Shown piece by piece: positions 6,822-14,197 of a stretch of DNA of 15,033 nt. The translations under genes and the position numbers were made by a program. Position 1 is the first letter of the stretch, and each line of letters starts with the position of its first letter. Source of the DNA: Candidatus Zixiibacteriota bacterium (GTDB taxonomy: Bacteria; Zixibacteria; MSB-5A5; CAIYYT01); contig CAUJJY010000320.1 in the NCBI GenBank assembly GCA_963205155.1, forward strand, positions 1 to 15,033, read 5' to 3'. Below the pieces are notes generated by a model, which was not told the origin of the DNA, did not search any database, and saw nothing but the letters and a program-made list of their open reading frames with translations.

Positions 6822-9242
6822 CTATCTCCTCTTCACTTTGATAGTCAGAACATATTGCTCGCCGGCCTTGACCTCTTTTGATTCATCACTATTCTTGTAG
6901 TTTTCGTGCGAAGTGATGAACTTGTATTTATTCGGATCCAGCTTTGCCACCACCCTGCCGTCACCATCAGTGCGCCCGACATCCATCAACTGCTTCTCTT
7001 TGCCGACCTTGAATTCAGCAGTCACTAACACGCCTTGGACCGGGCTCTTCTTGTCATCGACAACGAAAATTTTCACTTCCGACTTGCCGCCGTCGTCCTG
7101 CTTTGTGGCCGTCTCTTCGCGTACCGGTCTACCTGCCTCGCGCTTTCGCATGACTACAGTAAACTCCTTGGCCATTGGCGTAACAATCGTGTCGGCATCC
7201 TGATAACCGTCAGCCGCAAGCACGATACGGCATTCAATGCCGGGAAGCCTCACCGAGGCCGGCGTCACATCACTCGAGGAGAAGCTCCTGCCGTCGTAGA
7301 TAACTTCGCGAATACGGGCATTCACCGACCGATCCGGGCTCCCCGCTTCATAAGCCTGTATATCGACCCGGCGGTACAGGTACTCTTTGTAAGTATCCTT
7401 GCGTTTGCCCACTGCCGGTAGTTCGAGAATACGATCTTCAAAGCCGGCTTTCTTGATGGTCAACATTACCGCATCGTCACCGAGATCTTTCTTCACCGGA
7501 GTTTTTCCCAACTCAACACCGCTGTTGGTGATCGTTACTGTCGCATCACGCGGAAAGGTAATAATCGTCGTCATCGGCCGTTCCGAGAACGAGCCGGAAA
7601 ACTCGACGCCGCCGCCGTCACGTTTGGATACATCAATGTTGCTGAGGTTGAGGCTGGCGAAATCCGCCAAAACAACCGGTCCGCTGGTGAGCACCTTCTT
7701 GCCTGGCATCTCCAATGTGAACCGAATTGTGTCGGTTGCCGAAGCCGTAAACTTGTACGGTGTGGTCTTGCCGGTGTCCTCGCCGTTAAGAATTAACTTC
7801 GCTCCCACGGGATTCGAAGTCACCTCCACGACAGTCTGCAATTGATATGCGCCTTCAGAAAGTCGGTCGAAATTTAGTACGATTGCGGAATCGGGACAAC
7901 AGGGATGCCGCAACGTCAACAGCTCGCCTTCCGGCATCGTCAAGGTCAAGGGCGTGTAGCCTAGAAGCGAATCCGCGGAATACACGGCCACGCCATCGGG
8001 AACGGTTGCAATGGTACCGCTCTGCATCTCCATCACCTCTGGCTCGCTGCTTCCACCTGTGCTTTGCATCATCTTGCGAACAACGAGGAATCCAACTACC
8101 AGCACAAGTATCGCGGCCAGACCGCCCAAAATGAACACTGTCTTGTTGCCGCCCAAACCGCCCCGTTTGGCACGCTTCAAACGTTCCGATACCGGCGTCG
8201 TGGAGATTCGCGTCTCCTGTCCGGCTCGCGGCCTCTTATCGTCGTCGCGATCATTCCGTGACTGATCGGCCATGGTTTGAATCCCTTCTTCAAAATCAGT
8301 TCGATCAATGGACCGGGTTCGTACCCGTTCGACTCTTCCCGCTGGATATGGTTGCAATTTAGGAGTTTCCGCAATTTTTTCAACTACTTCTCTTAGTCTT
8401 TTTTCCGGGTGCGCGGCCGCTTCGCGCACAAGAGCTTCCGCACGGTCAGCAAGTTGCGTCGCCGTAACCAGTCGTTCATTGCGGTTCAATCGCAGACAAC
8501 CCTCGATCAAACTGGTAATTCGCTTATCCGCCTTGCTTTCCGACAGTGTTTCGAGCCGGTATTCGCCCTTGAGAATTGCCGCCATCAGCTCGGAAACATT
8601 GTCCGATTCGAACAGTCTCTTTCCGGTACACAGCTCAAAGGCGATTGCTCCAAGGCTAAACATGTCCGCGCGCTGATCCACGTCGCCGCCCTGAATCTGC
8701 TCCGGCGCTAAGTAAGCCACCTGTCTCGCCTCTTTGATCTGCGCTGGCGGAAGCTGGAAATCAATCAGACGCACGGCTCCCGCTTCAGTGAGCCACACCG
8801 AATCCGGATTCATCCCGAGGTGGTAAAGCTTCAGCGGCTTTCCGGTCTGCCTGTCGCGCGCATCGTGAGCGGACGCCAGCCCTCGTGCAAGCTGCGCAAT
8901 TATGGAGTAGGCCACATCAATTGAGATGTCAATCGCATAGGGACTATCAAGCAACCGGCGCAGACTGGTACCGCCAAGGTGCTCAAGGGTGATGAAGACG
9001 GTCCCATCTTCACCGCGCTTGACACCCAATACTTGTTGCAGATTCGTGTGAGTGATCTGCGCCAAACCGTAGGTGGCGCGAACATAGGTGCGAACTTCCG
9101 CGTCGCGGGTAAAAGCATGGCGATTCACCTCAACCACGCTTAATTGACGTGACAGTTCAGTATCGCGCGCCAGATGCACGTTCCCCCATGCCCAATCCCG
9201 AACCAGTCCCGTTAATTCAATACGGCCGTCAATAATCTTCAT
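6822..9242 (-). CDS. Membrane-anchored Ser/Thr pseudokinase with periplasmic PEGA-like repeats
   Basis: This 806-residue protein has a eukaryotic-like kinase fold at about 14-271, with WGNVHLARDTEL (glycine-loop region), DFQ at 161-163, APE at 179-181 and DQRADMFSLG at 189-198. The catalytic residues are degraded. The usual VAIK lysine is Glu38 (SVVEV), and the HRD loop reads YHLGMNPDS (140-148), so Asp, Lys and Asn are replaced by Gly143, Asn145 and Ser148. The DFG glycine is Gln163. The domain is therefore probably a pseudokinase. A basic linker leads to one membrane helix at 368-388. The outer part (about 400-700) holds three or four PEGA-like segments with G.TP motifs (LGYTPLTL, GKTTPYKF, LGKTPVKK) and ends in a carboxypeptidase-regulatory/Ig-like domain (about 722-804). 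A CC pair lies at 448-449. It probably senses something in the periplasm and signals to the FHA and PP2C proteins encoded next. Confidence 0.92.
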   Translation of the reverse strand: MKIIDGRIELTGLVRDWAWGNVHLARDTELSRQLSVVEVNRHAFTRDAEVRTYVRATYGLAQITHTNLQQVLGVKRGEDGTVFITLEHLGGTSLRRLLDSPYAIDISIDVAYSIIAQLARGLASAHDARDRQTGKPLKLYHLGMNPDSVWLTEAGAVRLIDFQLPPAQIKEARQVAYLAPEQIQGGDVDQRADMFSLGAIAFELCTGKRLFESDNVSELMAAILKGEYRLETLSESKADKRITSLIEGCLRLNRNERLVTATQLADRAEALVREAAAHPEKRLREVVEKIAETPKLQPYPAGRVERVRTRSIDRTDFEEGIQTMADQSRNDRDDDKRPRAGQETRISTTPVSERLKRAKRGGLGGNKTVFILGGLAAILVLVVGFLVVRKMMQSTGGSSEPEVMEMQSGTIATVPDGVAVYSADSLLGYTPLTLTMPEGELLTLRHPCCPDSAIVLNFDRLSEGAYQLQTVVEVTSNPVGAKLILNGEDTGKTTPYKFTASATDTIRFTLEMPGKKVLTSGPVVLADFASLNLSNIDVSKRDGGGVEFSGSFSERPMTTIITFPRDATVTITNSGVELGKTPVKKDLGDDAVMLTIKKAGFEDRILELPAVGKRKDTYKEYLYRRVDIQAYEAGSPDRSVNARIREVIYDGRSFSSSDVTPASVRLPGIECRIVLAADGYQDADTIVTPMAKEFTVVMRKREAGRPVREETATKQDDGGKSEVKIFVVDDKKSPVQGVLVTAEFKVGKEKQLMDVGRTDGDGRVVAKLDPNKYKFITSHENYKNSDESKEVKAGEQYVLTIKVKRR
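6825..6830 (-). promoter_or_regulatory. Ribosome binding site deciding the GTG start of the FHA gene
   Basis: On the minus strand AGGAG precedes the GTG at 6820 by five bases. It lies inside the last codons of the upstream pseudokinase gene, whose TAG stop is one base from the GTG. This supports the GTG start and tight translational coupling. Confidence 0.75.
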
Positions 9243-9280
9243 ACTTTGTAAGCCCTGAAAGTAACCGCGTCCTTGCCGGT

Positions 9281-10159
9281 CTACTTCTTCAGCTTATACC
9301 CTTCCGGAATTTCAAACTCACTGCCGGCAATCGCCGCCGTAGAGACTTCGGTCGCCTGCATATTAAACGTCAAAAGCTGCCCGGAGCCTTCCTGTCCCTC
9401 TTCGTTCTTTCCACCCAGCGTGATCGTCGTAATCGACCGCAACGCGACACCTTCCAAATCTTTCATCACATCCTTGATTTCATTCGGATCAATGCCGAGA
9501 CCAAGCAGAACGCCCTCCAAACTCTGTCGATTGCGGCCCGTAAATCCCAGCTTCTCGCTCAATGACATCGAGAATTTCACCTGCTCGCTATTTTCCATAT
9601 CCTTGGCAAGCCAGGTGTCCATCATAATCTCCATCTTGCCTTCGCCACCCTCACTGCTCTTTCCGTATGTCTCGATCGTGATGAAGTATTGCTCGGTTGC
9701 GTGCCCGGCGATGGTTTCGGACTTGCCGGACTTGCTCACATCAAATGTGGTCTTGTAGGATAAAGAATCTTCCGGATGATCTTTCAGGTGTTTCGCCTTG
9801 GCTTTCTTGCTGTCGGCAAGACTCTTCTCAATATCGGCACGGACCTGGGCAAATGTTTGCTCTTTGTACTTCTTGTCCTTCATTTCAAGCTCCCAGAAGA
9901 CCTCCTTGTCGATGCGGATAATCTCCGCAGTCTCTGTCGGCTTGCCGGCACCGAGAAACTTCATGACCTTGTTGGTCATCTTCATGTTATTGACTGTCTT
10001 GGCTTTATCACCGGAAATCATGTAGTCGACGGTGCCTTCCATATTCATCAAGCCGACCAGGCCCTCCATCTTGAAATCCGACTTGATCCGCATATCAGCG
10101 TTTAGCGTCGTCGTCAACAGCCCGATCACCATTACCGCCAGTACTCCGCGCATCTTCAT
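9281..10159 (-). CDS. Exported protein of unknown function (DUF4412-like)
   Basis: This 292-residue protein has a signal peptide: a basic start, a hydrophobic core and probable cleavage after LNA (residue 21). The mature part is rich in Met, Lys and Glu. It contains the pattern 'iirIDkevfWeLemkdkkYkEqtf' (residues about 84-107), which recalls the DUF4412 / LolA-like group of periplasmic proteins, and ends in EFEIPEGYKLKK. No catalytic residues or cysteine pairs are evident. The start is well supported, with GGAGG nine bases upstream (plus-strand 10169-10173). It precedes the pseudokinase gene by 38 bases on the same strand with no terminator, so it may be co-transcribed and could be a periplasmic partner or ligand of the PEGA region. 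That role is inference only. Confidence 0.85.
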   Translation of the reverse strand: MKMRGVLAVMVIGLLTTTLNADMRIKSDFKMEGLVGLMNMEGTVDYMISGDKAKTVNNMKMTNKVMKFLGAGKPTETAEIIRIDKEVFWELEMKDKKYKEQTFAQVRADIEKSLADSKKAKAKHLKDHPEDSLSYKTTFDVSKSGKSETIAGHATEQYFITIETYGKSSEGGEGKMEIMMDTWLAKDMENSEQVKFSMSLSEKLGFTGRNRQSLEGVLLGLGIDPNEIKDVMKDLEGVALRSITTITLGGKNEEGQEGSGQLLTFNMQATEVSTAAIAGSEFEIPEGYKLKK

Positions 10160-10323
10160 TTTCTAATACCTCCGCTCAATTGGACCTACGTTTCCTTCCA
10201 ACAGATAAGACGCCACTTCTCAACCGCGAGCTGTATCGCCCGCCATGTGGCTGCCTCTCCATTCTGCGTCTGGATGGGAAAAGATCGTTTATGAAAAGCC
10301 GTTCGGCAATGCTTTTCGCGAAC

Positions 10324-10354
10324 AAAAAAAGCCCCGCTCATTACGAGCGGGGCT
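10324..10354 (-). terminator. Rho-independent terminator after the exported-protein pair
   Basis: On the minus strand a perfect 10-bp stem (AGCCCCGCTC/GAGCGGGGCT) with a five-base loop is followed by seven T. It lies 26 bases past the stop codon at 10380 and closes transcription of the two tandem sorting-tail genes. It also separates them from the pseudokinase gene run downstream. The 150 bases between it and the next gene (10174-10323) should hold that run's promoter, but I see no convincing boxes there. Confidence 0.92.
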
Positions 10355-10379
10355 CCAACTTTCACTTCTGGGAGGGAAC

Positions 10380-11417
10380 TTACTTCAACAGGGTCATCTT
10401 GCGAGTCAACGTGAACTCGTTCGATGATAAGCGGTAGAAATAGATACCGCTGGCGGCCTGACGTCCGCTATTGTCGACGCCATACCAGGTGTATTCATAC
10501 TGACCGGCGCCAAGATAACCGGACTGCAGTGTCGATACCTTGCGGCCAAGAATATCAAAAACCTCAAGGCTCACATCTCCGGCTTTTTCCAGATTGAAGG
10601 CAATTCTGGTCTCGGGATTGAACGGATTCGGATAATTCTGACCCAACGAGAACTGACCCGGAATCGCATAGCCGCCATCGGCGACATCAGTCGACTGATC
10701 AACGGTCGTGGTAATAACTTTGTTAAAATCGGCTGACGGGTCAAACAGCGAAGTGACCGATATCGTCAACTCATCCTGCTGGCCAACCGTAGCCGTACCC
10801 GGGACAAATACAGTGACTATGATTTGCTTGGTCTCACCCGGGTTCAAATAGAAGGAGTTGGACCCTTGATTATGCGAGATCGTCCAGCCGAGTGAACTGA
10901 ACAGGTCGAGGTTGATCCAATCGATGCCGTCGCCATTGTTTTCAACGGTCACGACATACTCAACCGGATCACCAATTTCGCCCGAACCTTCATCAGGTCC
11001 GGTGACATTGATCGAAAACTGCTGAACCGTCGCCAAGTTCATCAACTGAATTGGACCAGAGCCGATCCACTGGTCACTCGCCGGACCAAGTTTGGAGGCC
11101 GTGATTCCATTAATCTTGAATGTAATGACTTCATTCATCACGCAGCCTTCATCAACGCCCGGCGTAAATTGGTCGTCGCCGTAAACGGATGTGGCAATGT
11201 AAGTACCCGCCGTCGCCGTAAAGCGCTGGCCACACAGTACCCCAGTCTGATCAAATGCCTGAACGATACTGCCGATCGGCATCGGATTGCCGTTAACCGT
11301 GCAGGAAGTTCCGCCGAAGTCGGTCCAGACGTTCGTCGGTATGACCTGCCCCAACGCCGCTGCAGTCATCCCGACTGCAACCAATAGCGCCATGATCAAA
11401 ATTCGTGTCACCTTCAT
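10380..11417 (-). CDS. Exported multidomain protein with FlgD-like C-terminal sorting tail
   Basis: I start the gene at ATG 11417 (345 residues). This gives a clean signal peptide (MKVTRILIMALLVAVGM..., cleavage near ALG at 23) and a GAGGG ribosome site ten bases upstream; an in-frame ATG at 11462 would put 15 polar residues before it. Residues about 25-132 form a module with GSIVQAFD..GVLCGQ, YGDDQFTP..DEG and ITFKING. Residues 133-241 look like an Ig-like NEW3 domain (VENNGDG, LNPGETKQIIVTV). Residues 256-345 are a FlgD-Ig-like tail with QNYPNPFNP, VFDILGRKV, ASGIYFYRL and TRKMTLLK, which in FCB-group bacteria marks type IX-like export and surface attachment. The first module and the tail are shared with the larger neighbour upstream. 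The function of the mature protein is unknown. Confidence 0.88.
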   Translation of the reverse strand: MKVTRILIMALLVAVGMTAAALGQVIPTNVWTDFGGTSCTVNGNPMPIGSIVQAFDQTGVLCGQRFTATAGTYIATSVYGDDQFTPGVDEGCVMNEVITFKINGITASKLGPASDQWIGSGPIQLMNLATVQQFSINVTGPDEGSGEIGDPVEYVVTVENNGDGIDWINLDLFSSLGWTISHNQGSNSFYLNPGETKQIIVTVFVPGTATVGQQDELTISVTSLFDPSADFNKVITTTVDQSTDVADGGYAIPGQFSLGQNYPNPFNPETRIAFNLEKAGDVSLEVFDILGRKVSTLQSGYLGAGQYEYTWYGVDNSGRQAASGIYFYRLSSNEFTLTRKMTLLK

Positions 11418-11427
11418 AACTTTATAT

Positions 11428-11432
11428 CCCTC
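11428..11432 (-). promoter_or_regulatory. Ribosome binding site supporting the 11417 start
   Basis: On the minus strand GAGGG lies ten bases before the ATG at 11417. It falls inside the longer open frame from 11462, which has no comparable site, so it argues for the shorter protein with the normal signal peptide. Confidence 0.6.
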
Positions 11433-11477
11433 GTGAAAGTTTGTATTCAAAATAGTAATCACCTTCGCCTCCGCAAA

Positions 11478-13799
11478 CTATTTTACGAGCATCATCTTCC
11501 GCGTGTGAGAAAAATCTCCGGCTGTCAAGCGGTAGAAGTAGATTCCCGAAGAAGCCGTCTGTCCGGCCAAGTCATCGCCGTTCCAGGTCACACTGTAGCG
11601 ACCGGCGGGAAGGTTGCGATCCATCAACACATTCACCTTTTCACCCAGCAGATTGAACACCTCAATGCGGGCGTGGCTGGTTACTGGTAGACTGAATTCA
11701 ATCAGCGTCGAAGGATTAAACGGATTCGGATAATTTTGGTTCAAATTGAATTCGCGCGGCAAGGCATCAGAGAGCTTGGTCACCGATGTCAAACTCGAGA
11801 TTGACATGTTGTCGCCGAAACTTCCGTGGGCGAAACTCTCGCGCACCGGCTCGCCATTCACGGAGAGACTGATGCGGCCGCCCGATTCAATTCCTTCATC
11901 GTTTGCAGTCGACTTGTCATCGAAGTAAATCGGTGAGAAGTTCAGCTTGCCGTCTTGCTCAACCAGTGCCTGACCGCAAAGCGTGCCAGCTTCGTCGAAA
12001 ACTTCAATCACCGAACCAGCACGTACGAGTTGGCCGTCAAGGCTGATGCCTTCGCCGTACATATTCACCCACTCGCGGGTCGGGATCAGACTGAATGACA
12101 TCGGACCCTGCTTGAGCGATTCGTTCACCAGCGGAATGTTCCACGGCGCTGGCAATGCACCGGGGTACGCCAGAATAGTGGAAGCAGTCGTCTTGAGCCA
12201 GTAACCGAAATCGCGACGCATGAACTCCAGTGATGCCAACTCCGGATTGGACGGGTCAAAGGACACGCCGCCGTTGTCGTAACCGAGCGTTACCACGAGA
12301 TCGTCAATCATCGACTGTAGCGCTATCTCCGGCTCATTGTCCTCATCCGGCAAATAACTCACCAAATTCCAATTTGCCTCGAGTTGTATCGGCGTTCCCG
12401 GAGCGGCTTTCAATCCGGTGACGCAAAGCACCGTATCGCAATCCATCCGGAACCAGTATCCGTGCAGGTGATCAAGAGCCAGCAGTGTCGAGAACTGCGG
12501 CAGGTTCGGATCATAAGTTGCGGCGCCGGATTCGAATCCGAAAATCGCGTCGACGCAGCCCTTGATGTCCGCAATGATCGTCTCAATGTTGTCGTCCTGC
12601 GTATCAACATTCCAACTGATCAGATTCCAGCCCTCGTGCACTGCGATACAGCGCGTTTCTTCCTGCGGTTCATCGGTAATGGTCAAATGGACCTGCGCCC
12701 ACGCTGTCTGCGGATCGGCATTGGGATCACTTACGGCAATCGAGTCGTTGTATTCACCGGCTGCTAAACCGGTGACGCTGACGATCAGATAAGTCGGAAT
12801 CGGCGCTCCGCCAAATGCCGGCGAGACTGTCAGCCAATCTGGTTTGTAAGTAATCGTCCAATTGAGCGGCTCATCGCCGAGATTCGTGATATTCATCTCC
12901 TGCGACGGCGGATCAATACCAATTTCAGTCAAGAAGTAGAATTCATCAGGATTCAGTGCAATCACTGGCGGTCCCGGCTCCCTCACCGTCAGCGAGATTT
13001 GCGCGTAGCGCACCTTCGGCGTCGCGAACTCATCATGCACCGCAACCGAGTCATTATAAGTGCCGAGACCAAGTCCGGTTACATCAACGCTGACTTCGAC
13101 ATCGGTCGGTGCCGTACCTGTGTTGGGAGTAAGCGTCACCCAATCCGGCTTATATGTAATATCCCAATTCAACGGATCGATTCCTAAATTGGTGACTTCC
13201 AAACTCTGCGCCGGCGGGTTCACGCCGATCGCGGCTGTGAATGCCAGTGACTCCGGATTGAGACCGATAATCGGGCGCTGCGTAAAGACACGCAGCCGGC
13301 CATAATTAAATGCGTCCTGTACCGGTTCACCAATCGTGTTGAGAATCTTGAACTGCATATCGCCAATCGTTGTCGAGTCAACACAGATCGTGTGCGCAGT
13401 CGCCGAAGAGAAGATCAGGAAATGCACGGTGGCAATCAGCCCGTCCCCCGGCGGCAACGGTGTGCCTTCGTTGGCATCGAAAGTCACCCAGAACTTGCGT
13501 CCATAAAGATCAAAGTCTTTATTTATTGTGCCCAGACCAAGGAATCGACTTCCAACAACTGATACCGAATCAATTCTCACGTATGTACCGGGAACGAAGT
13601 CAATCGGCGCCACGACTTGATCAACATCAACATTGTTGCTCAAATACACGGGATAGGCCACCCGATCTCCGTTGGCCACATATATCTCCGGCATGGAAAT
13701 GACGTTGAGAGGCGTCTGTGCAAACACAGAGCCGGTTGTCAACATGACTAAAACAGTGACAACAGCCACAAACATCAAACGTCCCGGTAACATCTTCAT
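11478..13799 (-). CDS. Large exported multidomain protein: cohesin-like, two BACON-like repeats, sorting tail
   Basis: This 773-residue protein has a signal peptide cleaved near VFA at 27. A cohesin-like beta domain follows (about 31-175; VANGDRVAYPVYLSNN, ATVHFLIF). Two BACON-like repeats come next (177-274 and 279-377), each with LNP, NLG..PLNW.ITYKPDW and YNDS.AV. Two copies of a W-rich repeat follow (about 387-460 and 473-546; GWNLISW / NWNLVSY, HGYWF / FGYWL). A module shared with the downstream neighbour covers about 570-672 (GSVIEVFDEAGTLCGQ, YFDD, DEG). The FlgD-like sorting tail is at 683-773 (QNYPNPFNP, SSGIYFYRL, HTRKMMLVK). The start is fixed by AGGAGGG eight bases upstream. It should be secreted and probably displayed on the cell surface, for adhesion or carbohydrate binding by domain content. 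No enzyme motif is visible. It heads a two-gene unit. Confidence 0.9.
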   Translation of the reverse strand: MKMLPGRLMFVAVVTVLVMLTTGSVFAQTPLNVISMPEIYVANGDRVAYPVYLSNNVDVDQVVAPIDFVPGTYVRIDSVSVVGSRFLGLGTINKDFDLYGRKFWVTFDANEGTPLPPGDGLIATVHFLIFSSATAHTICVDSTTIGDMQFKILNTIGEPVQDAFNYGRLRVFTQRPIIGLNPESLAFTAAIGVNPPAQSLEVTNLGIDPLNWDITYKPDWVTLTPNTGTAPTDVEVSVDVTGLGLGTYNDSVAVHDEFATPKVRYAQISLTVREPGPPVIALNPDEFYFLTEIGIDPPSQEMNITNLGDEPLNWTITYKPDWLTVSPAFGGAPIPTYLIVSVTGLAAGEYNDSIAVSDPNADPQTAWAQVHLTITDEPQEETRCIAVHEGWNLISWNVDTQDDNIETIIADIKGCVDAIFGFESGAATYDPNLPQFSTLLALDHLHGYWFRMDCDTVLCVTGLKAAPGTPIQLEANWNLVSYLPDEDNEPEIALQSMIDDLVVTLGYDNGGVSFDPSNPELASLEFMRRDFGYWLKTTASTILAYPGALPAPWNIPLVNESLKQGPMSFSLIPTREWVNMYGEGISLDGQLVRAGSVIEVFDEAGTLCGQALVEQDGKLNFSPIYFDDKSTANDEGIESGGRISLSVNGEPVRESFAHGSFGDNMSISSLTSVTKLSDALPREFNLNQNYPNPFNPSTLIEFSLPVTSHARIEVFNLLGEKVNVLMDRNLPAGRYSVTWNGDDLAGQTASSGIYFYRLTAGDFSHTRKMMLVK
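12162..12641 (-). repeat. Two coding repeats of a W-N-L / G-Y-W module
   Basis: Residues about 387-460 and 473-546 of the large exported protein align with each other. Shared positions include WNL(I/V)S near the start, a Gly-Phe/Tyr then DPxxPxxxxL in the middle, and GYW(F/L) near the end. The DNA copies are diverged, so this is an old duplication. Confidence 0.7.
12669..13271 (-). repeat. Two tandem BACON-like coding repeats
   Basis: Residues 177-274 and 279-377 are two copies of an Ig-like unit of about 98 residues. They share LNP, G(V/I)(N/D)PP(A/S)Q, NLG..PLNW.ITYKPDW and YNDS(V/I)AV. BACON domains occur in secreted proteins of Bacteroidetes-like bacteria, often with carbohydrate or mucin binding suggested. 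Confidence 0.8.
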
Positions 13800-13807
13800 C
13801 GAAGAGT

Positions 13808-13814
13808 CCCTCCT
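13808..13814 (-). promoter_or_regulatory. Strong ribosome binding site of the large exported protein
   Basis: On the minus strand AGGAGGG lies eight bases before the ATG at 13799, a near-perfect Shine-Dalgarno site. It suggests high expression and fixes the start. Confidence 0.85.
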
Positions 13815-13959
13815 AATAGAGAAGTAATAATCTAAGTCAATTCCCCGCTTCAGGGGGTCACAATTCCAATTGGTGTGGTCGTCCTATATCTGGCGAGTAG
13901 TCGCTTTTGCAGACTACATACAGAGGTAAGTACTGGCAAAACATTCCTTCTTTGCCGCG

Positions 13960-13989
13960 ATAATATAACCTGATACTCAAAAGAGTCAA
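13960..13989 (-). promoter_or_regulatory. Promoter of the exported-protein pair
   Basis: On the minus strand TTGACT (plus-strand 13984-13989) is followed after 18 bases by TATTAT, or after 16 bases by the overlapping TATATT. Each box matches the sigma-70 consensus at five of six positions. Transcription would start near 13953, leaving a leader of about 150 bases with two small inverted repeats. Confidence 0.5.
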
Positions 13990-14087
13990 GCGAAAATGCT
14001 CGACAATGAAGAGCGCAAATGTCTAATTGTTAAACAGTTACGGCTAAAATCTAAAGTCAAAAATCGTGGGGGCCGCCCAACTATCGT

Positions 14088-14116
14088 TTGACAAAAGCGG
14101 TTACGTGCTATTGATT
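14088..14116 (+). promoter_or_regulatory. Possible promoter of the PtsN-like gene
   Basis: A perfect TTGACA box lies at 14088-14093. Seventeen bases later is TTGATT, a poor -10 match, so only the -35 half is convincing. Distance to the GTG start is about 100 bases. Confidence 0.3.
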
Positions 14117-14197
14117 TAGACCGCCGAAAATCCGGCTGGGGATTCGATAATGTTTCAGGCCCGCCTGACGATACCCCTTATTATGAAGGAGCATTAG

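Larger units (their letters stand above)
13815..14185. other. Intergenic region between divergent genes
   Basis: This stretch of about 370 bases has no plausible gene. It contains a good minus-strand promoter (13960-13989), a TTGACA box for the plus-strand gene (14088), and two 6-bp inverted repeats in the minus-strand leader: GGCAAA/TTTGCC at 13935-13956 and GTAGTC/GACTAC at 13897-13917. A small CCCC/GGGG hairpin lies near 13842-13857. I recognise no known riboswitch or small RNA. Confidence 0.6.

Noticed and set aside
11418..11462. Longer start for the smaller exported protein
   Set aside because: It adds 15 residues before a clean signal peptide and ignores the GAGGG site in front of ATG 11417.
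12162..13271. Internal repeats of the large exported gene as a possible CRISPR or DNA-level repeat array
   Set aside because: Similarity is at protein level with diverged codons and only two copies each; there are no short identical repeats with spacers.
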